Position numbers and translations under genes: made by a program. From assembly GCA_015350385.1 (NCBI GenBank), contig WNKI01000002.1, forward strand, positions 2,926,357-2,990,356: a stretch of 64,000 nt of DNA, in the 5' to 3' direction. Of this stretch, positions 1 through 7,575 are shown in pieces. The notes beneath the pieces were generated by a model that saw only the letters and a list, made by a program, of their open reading frames with translations, did no database searches and had not been told where the DNA came from. The DNA is from Aculops lycopersici (lineage: Eukaryota > Arthropoda > Arachnida > Trombidiformes > Eriophyidae). Position 1 is the first letter of the stretch, and each line of letters opens with the position of its first letter.

Positions 1-2632
1 GAACCTAGCCTAGCTCGATGCAAAGTCAGTGGAGCGGCACCAGACGAGAGGTAGGAGGCGAGACTAAACTGGTGGCTCGCAATTGCCGGCATTGCACATC
101 CTCTTAACTTGACTCGATGTTTCTAGTCACAGGCCGTCAGTGGTTTAGTTATCTTTCCGTTTCCTTAGGAGTCGCATGTGTGTGTGAAATGGAAACGACC
201 TGTTGGTCGTTGGTCTCTTAGGGAGAGATGCTAACTGGTGTCAAGACAGATCAAACTGGAAAAGGTGGAAGCAAGAGGAAAGAGTTTCATTTTGTCAATT
301 GTCGACGTCGTTGTTGCTACTGCTGCTGCTGCTAAGTTACTTGACGTAACTCCACCTGCGATTGTCAGCCGACGCCCAACGTTTTAATTGGCTCCAACTG
401 ACCTGCGGATTGTTTCAACCACTTGTGGCTTCTTTCTATCTAACCTCTCGCTTGTGGCACCCGAAGGTCAGGCTTAAGATGAGAGAACGAAGAGATAGAT
501 GGTAAACGAGCGGTAAGAAAACGGTAGCCGACCGCCTCATAGCTCGCGGCTGAAAATACTTCAAATTTTGCATGAGCCGCAAGTTGCGGTTGCATAATGG
601 AAACATTCTCGGCCAAGAGGAGGAAACTTGGGGGCCAGACCATTTGCCAGTGGCTAACTAGCAGCTGCAGCATATTGAGTCATTGCCATTACCTGACTCC
701 ACTAAACTGAGCCAAACTCGCCGGGTAAACTCGAGAATTTCGTTAATGAATGAATGGATGAAACTGAGCTGATAACAATGAACGATTGAATGAATGAAAG
801 GTCACCACCTGATGCAATCTCACTCACTCCTCCTCCTCCTTTGGCTAGATTCTGTGTCCATCTATCTGTCTCTCGAGGCATTCGCGAGTCGCGATGTAGC
901 ATTTAGGCGCACGCACCTACAAGCTCATAATTCATTTCTCATCTGCCGTTTAAATGTGAAGAAGCATCGTGTAAGTGGGAGCATCACAAATTATTGGCCG
1001 CAAGCTCAGCTGCTCGCGCGATTAAGTTGCCGCAACTGCAACGGAACTTCTAACGTTGTACAATGTCCACCTCGTGTCCTCTCGTCGTCGTCGTCATCGT
1101 CTCCGGTTACAGGTTACAGGTTACGAGAGGAAAGAGAGACCTAGAGAGAGAAACTGTTCAACTTAAAGAGAGAAATAATGCACAAGTTGAGCCGACTTTT
1201 TATGATAATTAATGATCCAGATGCCGGCTAGCGCAACTACTACCGGCTACTGGGAGGAGGTGGAGCAACTTGTTGCTTACAACTTAGACCCATGATTTTG
1301 AGTCCATTATGAACCATGAACAATATGAGCAATATGAACTAACCTTAGCTTGCATCTTCGAGCGGTAGCATCAACAAGTGAGCACAACCCACTTGTTGGA
1401 GGAATGGTTTATCGCAGAAGTTGTTGTTACACCGCAAAAACAAGAGAGCTACTGCTGCTCCAGTTTGTCGCTTCCTTTCTTGGCGATACTCAAAGCATCA
1501 ATATCGATTATGTTCGAGATACTTAACGATTCAAATTGACTCAATGACTTACAGCGAGGGCAGTTGGGACGCTACAGTGTATTGGCTACTGCTCTTGAGG
1601 TTCAAGATTCAATCCCGAATTTCATGTCGGTGGATTTAATGAAAAGATGTGATGGTGGGGGCAAAATCAATCAATAAAACACAAGAGCGCATCATTATCG
1701 GCAAGATCAGCTACTCCAAAGATGCTACCTGCATTCCTTGCCACTCGCTCACTCAGTCCTCATATAGTCTACCTGTGATCAATTTGCCTGACCAAATCTG
1801 GACAAACTAAACTTCAACAGGCAGGGCGAGTGGGCTCATGATGCTTATAGCTTTTTAACTTGGCCAGTAAAAATTGGCCAAGTTACACAAACATTGGAGG
1901 TGTTTGTGCAGCAGCAGCACACGCATCAAATTCGAATCGGCAATTCGTTCAAAAGTTTGAGTTAACGTTTATACACTCGAGTGAGTAGCCAGTTTGGTGG
2001 TTGTTCACTTCATCGTCGTTGTCGTTATCATGGTCACCTTGGTGGTGGTGGTTGTCATGCATGCGGTTTGTTGGTTTGCTTGTCATTCATAAAAGTGGCA
2101 CGACCAAGACGACCACGACGCGAGAGAGGGAATCAACTTCCTTTGTTCGAAATGAGCAGTTCATTTCAGTGTAGTGGAGGCAGTTGGCACAACTGCCTCC
2201 ATTGCAACCGCCACTGCAATTCATTCATGCGACACAGGTGACAGCCACCCTGATTGGCCACTTCCTGTCCGGCCGCAATGGCGTCACTACTCTTCCACCA
2301 ACATCAGCTGCCTCCCCTCAAGTCAGCTGGCCGGTGGTTGTACCTGGTACCACTGCCGTTGGCGATTCGGTGGTAGCGCGAGCTTTCAATTTACAGGATC
2401 CCAATTCTCTCTCTCGCTCTTTTCACTCACAGGTAAAGTGGACAACCAATGATCTGACCGTCAGTATCATGGTCGTTGTTGAGTTTGCCATCGCGACATT
2501 TGCTTTCCAAAGATCAGACGCAACCGCAATCCACTATGCTTCAACCACTTGCTTAGTGACGGAAAGTAACTTTTGAGGAGAGGCACTGAATTGATGGCTG
2601 GCAGAAACGTCAAACATTACGTTACCTGGTCG
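1..2632. other. Gene-free stretch
   Basis: I see no convincing gene here. Open frames are under about 130 codons, overlap each other on both strands and match no family I recognise. The stretch has short GCT/GTT runs (near 315-335), a 12-bp palindrome GCAACTTGTTGC at 1265-1276, and an inverted pair of the dispersed CAACAAGTG word at 1372-1398. It could be intergenic DNA or part of a large intron of a gene lying to the left. Confidence 0.5.
1372..1398. repeat. Inverted pair of the CAACAAGTG word
   Basis: CAACAAGTG at 1372-1380 is followed after 9 bases by its exact reverse complement CACTTGTTG at 1390-1398. This makes a hairpin-capable 9-bp inverted repeat. It is the only place in the window where two copies of the dispersed word form such a tight inverted pair. 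Confidence 0.7.
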
Positions 2633-2640
2633 ATGCAAAG

Positions 2641-3162
2641 TAGTGTTGTGGGTCAGGCATGCCTTAAGGCAATCGTCGGCACAGCGTCGGCACAGAAAAT
2701 TCCTGACAGGCGCCTTAAGGCTCTCACCCCGAAAAATCGATGAAAAAAATGTGCCTTAAGGCTGCCTTTTGCGCCTTTTTGTGCCTTTTTGTGCCTGATG
2801 CCTGATTCGGCCTTAAGGCATAGATGCCTTAAGGCACATATCGCAACTTTTTCGCTCGGTGATACCGTGAATTAGCTAGGGAGTTAGGCGCACATAGCTC
2901 CGGTACCTTTGTGCGGCCCATAGCGTCAAAAAATCTTCTCAAATTTCGTGTTCTACAGGTGTTTATGTGCTGTTTAGTCCCCAATTTCTCGCTATTTTGC
3001 CTTAAGGCGCCTTAAGGCGCACGACAGACCCTGCCTTTCAGGCGCCTTAAAGGCCCGTGTTGCCTTAAGGCACTTTTTTGCCTTAAGGCATTTTTTTCTC
3101 TGTGCCGCTCATTTCATTTTCTGTGCAAAAGTGCCTTAAGGCATGCCTGACCCACAACACTA
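2641..3162. mobile_element. Non-autonomous hAT-like MITE with 8-bp target duplication
   Basis: The element is 522 bp. Its first 31 bases (beginning TAGTGTTGTGGGTCAGGCAT) are the exact reverse complement of its last 31 bases. It is flanked on both sides by the same 8 bases, ATGCAAAG, at 2633-2640 and 3163-3170, which fits a target-site duplication. An 8-bp duplication together with a TAGTG terminus (fitting the YARNG hAT end consensus) points to the hAT superfamily. There is no transposase frame inside, so the copy would need an enzyme supplied in trans. The interior holds about ten copies of the palindrome GCCTTAAGGC (for example 2661, 2712, 2753, 2810, 2826, 2999, 3009, 3133), so the single strand could fold heavily. 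The perfect termini and duplication suggest a recent insertion. Confidence 0.93.
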
Positions 3163-3170
3163 ATGCAAAG

Positions 3171-4078
3171 TGGCCATCGTCTCACTTTAGCTGTTGCACC
3201 TGGCGGTTGTTTTCGAAGCACTTGAATTTGTAAGGCACCCATATTTACACTGACCAATGGCGGTTTTAATGTTAGGAAAGCAAACTTGGAATAGATGAAA
3301 AAGAGCAGTGCTACCACCACCTGTGTATAAAAAATAGAACTAGAATTTTAAGAGTTTAAAGAACCAGTTCTATGTCCACGAAGGGGAAAATCGGCATTCC
3401 ACCCCCACAAGTGAAGCGCGCGCTAGTTTTTTCTCTCTCGTTGTGTGAGTTGGCCATGCAGAGGCCAACCAGTTGAGGCTTCTGCTTGTAACGCGAGAAT
3501 GCTCATTTTGAGCTGAATCTATACATTGAGTCCATTCTTTGTAACCATTTTCGAAAATAAACCTTAATCACGTTTCTGTAATCCACGAGTTGACATTAGT
3601 TGCGAATCTACTTTATCATTCTGAGCATCACCAGCTATGACACAGTACAGGCCAAGTGGCACATCTTTATATGCAGCCGCCTGTTGCTTCCATCCTGCAA
3701 TGTCCATCCGCATATCTTGTCGCTGCTAACTTTTTAGGCGCCCAACTCTCGAGGGGGTCGGCAAAATCCAAAAACGGGGGAAGGAAAGAATAATCAACAA
3801 ACACTAGTTATTTCTCTTTGGTTTTTAAAACTCTCTGTGCCAAAAAAAATCGAGGGCGCGAATTTGGGCGCGCACGAGCAACAAGCGAACAAAAATACCA
3901 AAGTTTACATTCGATCTACCGAATTGGACATTAATGGTACGAAACCCTATTGTTTTCGCTGCATATAACTGGGTAATCAGAGGTTACATTAATTTTGTGT
4001 CTCATCAAGTGCACCATTTATTACTGAATCGATTATCTTTTACGAACGTAAGGAGAATTAATTCATAACCTAAGAAAG
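3171..4078. other. Spacer and 5' flank of RAD54
   Basis: There is no supported gene. The segment runs from the right target duplication of the MITE to the RAD54 start. A GC-rich stretch near 3850-3875 (TTTGGGCGCGC) resembles an E2F-type site, which would suit a DNA repair gene, but this is only a visual resemblance. I see no clear TATA box. Confidence 0.4.
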
Positions 4079-6427
4079 ATGCTACGCCGAATGGCGCCTA
4101 GCGTTCTCAAACGCAACACCGAGAACCAGGAAACAACCAGAACCTCATCGGGTCGAATATCCAAGAAGATAAGGAGAGCAGATGAGCTTCGAGCATTTGA
4201 AGAGGAACCAGATGTTATAACTATTGATAGTGACGATGATGAAGTTGCGAGGGAGAAGAAGATCGCCAAATTAAACATGGCCAAAGAGCCGGGCATGCAA
4301 AGACTACACGAGCTGCTTGAAGCATGTACCAAGTCTTTGTTTGAGAATGCAAAACCTAGGCACAATGATTACATTAGAACACTTCTACATAGGCCCTTTG
4401 TTATGCCAGATACCAGCTATGGTGGCCATAGTGAAACATTTTTGCAAATGCGCTTCAAGAATCGCGATCCAACTCCACTTCACAATCCGCTTGACCCAGG
4501 CGCGGTGGTTCTCTATACTCCACCTGAATATGATGAGGAGTACAAGAAAACTCACAAGGATGAGATACTAGTCCATGTGGTGGTTGATCCAGTTCTAGCG
4601 CGAGTGCTTAGACCGCATCAACGTGAAGGTGTCCAGTTCATGTACGACTGTCTCACGGGTGTCAAGATTCCAGATTACTATGGATGCATTCTAGCCGACG
4701 ATATGGGTCTCGGTAAAACCTTGCAATGTATTACTCTTCTATGGACTCTACTTAGACAAAGTCCAAGTTTCAAGGAAGGACCCACTGTTACGAATGTAGT
4801 TATTATATGTCCATCTAGTCTTGTCAAAAATTGGTTCAATGAAATCAACAAATGGTTAGGTCAACGACTTAGCGCCATGGCCATCGATAGTGGGCAAGCC
4901 TCCGATGCTGTTGATGAGAAATTAGCTCAGTTCAGTAGACAGCAAACAAATGGAAGGAGAAGAGCTATAAATCCAGTACTCATTGTATCATATGAAACCT
5001 TCAGAAACCACGCTCACATGCTCGACAAAATCGAAGTTGGTCTGATGATATGCGATGAAGGTCATCGACTAAAAAATATGGAAAGTCAAACTTATGTCTG
5101 TCTAAAGAAGGTTAACTGCAAGAGGAGGATTATCATATCGGGAACCCCCATTCAAAATGATCTCCTGGAATACTACAGTCTCGTCGACTTTGTCAATCCT
5201 GGTCTACTAGGTAACCCGGTTGAATTCAGGAAGAAGTATGAAAACCCCATCTCTAAGGGTCGCGATGCCGACGCTTCAGACTACCAAGTGGAGCTGGGTC
5301 AGGAGAGACAAAAGGAGATGATTATCAACGTAGAACGTTGTCTCATACGTCGTACTGCCGAGCTACTATCCAAGTATCTACCGCTAAAGTATGAATTAGT
5401 TGTGTGCAGCAAGCTTGAACCAGCTCAAGAGCATTTATACAAATTCTTCATCAACTCCAAGAGAATGCAAAAGACCATTGAGGAGACTGGCGAGAAGAAG
5501 GGGAAGGGTGGTGGTCAATCCACACTCCAGGCTATTACGTTCTTGAAGAAATTGTGCAATCATCCTCAATTAGTTTATGAAATGTGTGCTAAGGGTGAAG
5601 ACGACTTCGGAGATCTATTACAATTCTTCCCAGAGGGATTCTCCAAGTCACTAAGAAACTTTGAACCTCTATGGTCAGGCAAAATGAGACTGCTCGACAA
5701 TATTCTGGCTAACATCAAGAGGACAACTGATGATAGGGTTGTATTGATCTCAAATTATACTCAAACCATAGATCTATTTGCACGCTTGTGTGACATGCGA
5801 AATTATAAACACGTACGATTGGATGGAACCATGACAACGAAGAAGAGGAATGCGATTGTGCAGAGATTCAACGATCCAACAACAGATGAATTCGTTTTCC
5901 TCTTAAGTAGTAAGGCTGGTGGTTGTGGTCTTAATTTGATTGGAGCCAATAGATTAATCATGTTCGATCCAGATTGGAATCCAGCCAATGATGGACAAGC
6001 TATGGCTCGTGTCTGGCGTGATGGTCAACGCAAGACATGTTTCCTGTACAGGTTCCTAGCAACAGGTACTATCGAAGAAAAGATCTTCCAGCGCCAAACT
6101 CACAAGAAAGCACTAAGTAATTGTATCGTCGACAACGCTGAAGATGTGACAAGACACTTTTCGCTAGCAGATCTCAAAGAATTATTCAAATTAGAAGACG
6201 AACAAGTTCTCAGTGATACACACTCGAAGTTTAATTGTGCCAGGTGTGTAGATAATCAACAAATTCAACCACCCCCACCGACAGCTGACACAGCATCGGA
6301 TCTTGCAGACTGGCACCATTGCTACAAACCCGATGTAATACCGGATGATAAGCTTGCTGATTCGTGGCCAGTTAGTAATATTAGCTTCGTATTCTATCAG
6401 AAACAAGATAAGCCTAAGGACTCTTGA
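4079..6427 (+). CDS. RAD54: DNA repair and recombination protein RAD54
   Basis: This is a SNF2-family dsDNA translocase that works with RAD51 in homologous recombination: it remodels chromatin, promotes strand invasion and removes RAD51 from duplex DNA in the nucleus. The 782-residue frame has no introns, close to the usual family length of about 750. The N-terminus LRRMAPSV resembles the start of vertebrate RAD54 (RRSLAPS), which supports the ATG at 4079. Visible helicase motifs are DDMGLGKT (about 207-214, Walker A), LVKNW (Ia region), DEGH (about 326-329), SGTPIQND (III), VRLDGTM (IV), SKAGGCGLNL (V) and QAMARVWRDGQ (about 641, VI). An acidic stretch, VITIDSDDDE (46-55), looks like a SUMO-interacting motif. 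The last 31 bases overlap the end of the convergent RAD51-paralogue frame. Confidence 0.96.
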   Translation: MLRRMAPSVLKRNTENQETTRTSSGRISKKIRRADELRAFEEEPDVITIDSDDDEVAREKKIAKLNMAKEPGMQRLHELLEACTKSLFENAKPRHNDYIRTLLHRPFVMPDTSYGGHSETFLQMRFKNRDPTPLHNPLDPGAVVLYTPPEYDEEYKKTHKDEILVHVVVDPVLARVLRPHQREGVQFMYDCLTGVKIPDYYGCILADDMGLGKTLQCITLLWTLLRQSPSFKEGPTVTNVVIICPSSLVKNWFNEINKWLGQRLSAMAIDSGQASDAVDEKLAQFSRQQTNGRRRAINPVLIVSYETFRNHAHMLDKIEVGLMICDEGHRLKNMESQTYVCLKKVNCKRRIIISGTPIQNDLLEYYSLVDFVNPGLLGNPVEFRKKYENPISKGRDADASDYQVELGQERQKEMIINVERCLIRRTAELLSKYLPLKYELVVCSKLEPAQEHLYKFFINSKRMQKTIEETGEKKGKGGGQSTLQAITFLKKLCNHPQLVYEMCAKGEDDFGDLLQFFPEGFSKSLRNFEPLWSGKMRLLDNILANIKRTTDDRVVLISNYTQTIDLFARLCDMRNYKHVRLDGTMTTKKRNAIVQRFNDPTTDEFVFLLSSKAGGCGLNLIGANRLIMFDPDWNPANDGQAMARVWRDGQRKTCFLYRFLATGTIEEKIFQRQTHKKALSNCIVDNAEDVTRHFSLADLKELFKLEDEQVLSDTHSKFNCARCVDNQQIQPPPPTADTASDLADWHHCYKPDVIPDDKLADSWPVSNISFVFYQKQDKPKDS

Positions 6428-7338
6428 ATGGTCCACTCGATGACAGATGGACTATTTTGAGCCCCCTTAATAACTCTAGCAGTCCTCGTGTTTCGATCTA
6501 CATTTCGTTCTAAATAAATCTTTGTTTGACACATATGCGACCATATCCTACCCATCGCTGGTCTATTTTCGCCGAACTTTGGATTGTAAGCCACATGGTT
6601 TGTGATGATGATGGCAACTCGGTTATCCCAAGCTATTTGATAAAGCTTCTTCACTAATGATACTAGTCTAAGAGTTCTCTTGCAATAGTGTTTAAAATCT
6701 GCCACTTCATCAGGCGAGACAAAGGCATTCGTTATACTGTCGATAATGATGAGTTTCACTTTTGGTTTATCTTTCAGTGATTGAGGTAGTCTATCTATGA
6801 TTGCATCGAGCTCAAATTCGTATGATATGCTTTTGACATGCAACTTTTTCTCTATGAGATCACCATGGTCCAAAGACTTGGCTAATTTTTGAAACCTCTT
6901 TATGGCAAGCTTTAATTTTCCATCACCTTCGGTGTGTAGGTAGATAACTTCACTATCTAATCCTTTGCCATCAGGAAACATCACTAATAATCCTATTTGG
7001 GTGGACAAGTTAGATTTACCAGCCGCTGCTTCACCACTTATCTCTATCAATCGTCCCGTTTTTATTCCACCACCTAATTGCATATCTAATTCATCAACGA
7101 GTGTACTGACCGTTTCAAATGGTCTAACCATCAATTCTGATGCCTTAATAACATACGGAGGCCGCCTAGGCTTAACTGCTGCTAGAATCTCCTCACATTC
7201 TTCCAAACTTAATTTGGTCTTTTGAGCCAGGGCTTTTGGGTCCAGGTTAAGCAGATGTTTCACTAATATAATTCCGTACTTGATGAGTCGCTTTGAGTGG
7301 TGCCACTTCAGATCTATTTGCCTCACGGTAATTTCCAT
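6397..7338 (-). CDS. RAD51 paralogue (XRCC3/RAD51C-like recombinase accessory factor)
   Basis: This is a RecA/RAD51-family ATPase of 313 residues in one exon. RAD51 paralogues form small complexes that load and stabilise RAD51 filaments during homologous recombination. The Walker A motif GEAAAGKS is at 102-109 and Walker B KLIIID is at about 195-200. An N-terminal helical segment (residues about 10-60) resembles the helix-hairpin-helix region of the family. A GGG-x-x-x-G-x-x-x-E-I-S-G approach to Walker A and the VIYLHTEGD strand look most like XRCC3 (GRSSAGKTQL, VYICTED), but RAD51C is hard to exclude by eye. AASS lies upstream on the same strand, 237 bases away. RAD54 is convergent and the two stop codons are interleaved: this frame runs 31 bases into RAD54 coding sequence. 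Confidence 0.85.
   Translation of the reverse strand: MEITVRQIDLKWHHSKRLIKYGIILVKHLLNLDPKALAQKTKLSLEECEEILAAVKPRRPPYVIKASELMVRPFETVSTLVDELDMQLGGGIKTGRLIEISGEAAAGKSNLSTQIGLLVMFPDGKGLDSEVIYLHTEGDGKLKLAIKRFQKLAKSLDHGDLIEKKLHVKSISYEFELDAIIDRLPQSLKDKPKVKLIIIDSITNAFVSPDEVADFKHYCKRTLRLVSLVKKLYQIAWDNRVAIIITNHVAYNPKFGENRPAMGRIWSHMCQTKIYLERNVDRNTRTARVIKGAQNSPSVIEWTIQESLGLSCF
6513..6518 (+). terminator. Candidate poly(A) signal of RAD54
   Basis: AATAAA lies 86 bases after the RAD54 stop codon. It is inside the coding region of the convergent RAD51 paralogue, so if it is used the two mature transcripts overlap by well over 100 bases in antisense. Confidence 0.6.
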
Positions 7339-7537
7339 CTTAGTTACTGGGATCTATAAATATAATAAATCTTGGAGTGGACAAGATGGATATGATGCTC
7401 CCTCTTTGTGCCCAGCAGGACCCAGAACCATTCTGGTTTCAAATAGATGCGATGGAAAGAGTAACACACGTGCAACAAGTTCACATCTACCGGCAACGAC
7501 AGAGCTGACCAGGATATTATTTTTTGTTTACATCTGA

Positions 7538-7543
7538 TTTATT
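7538..7543 (-). terminator. Candidate poly(A) signal of AASS
   Basis: TTTATT on the + strand reads AATAAA on the minus strand, about 33 bases after the AASS stop. It lies in the 237-base gap that must also hold the 5' end of the RAD51-paralogue gene. Confidence 0.6.
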
Positions 7544-7575
7544 ATATTACAAGATCGGTTGAGTTTCTAATAATA

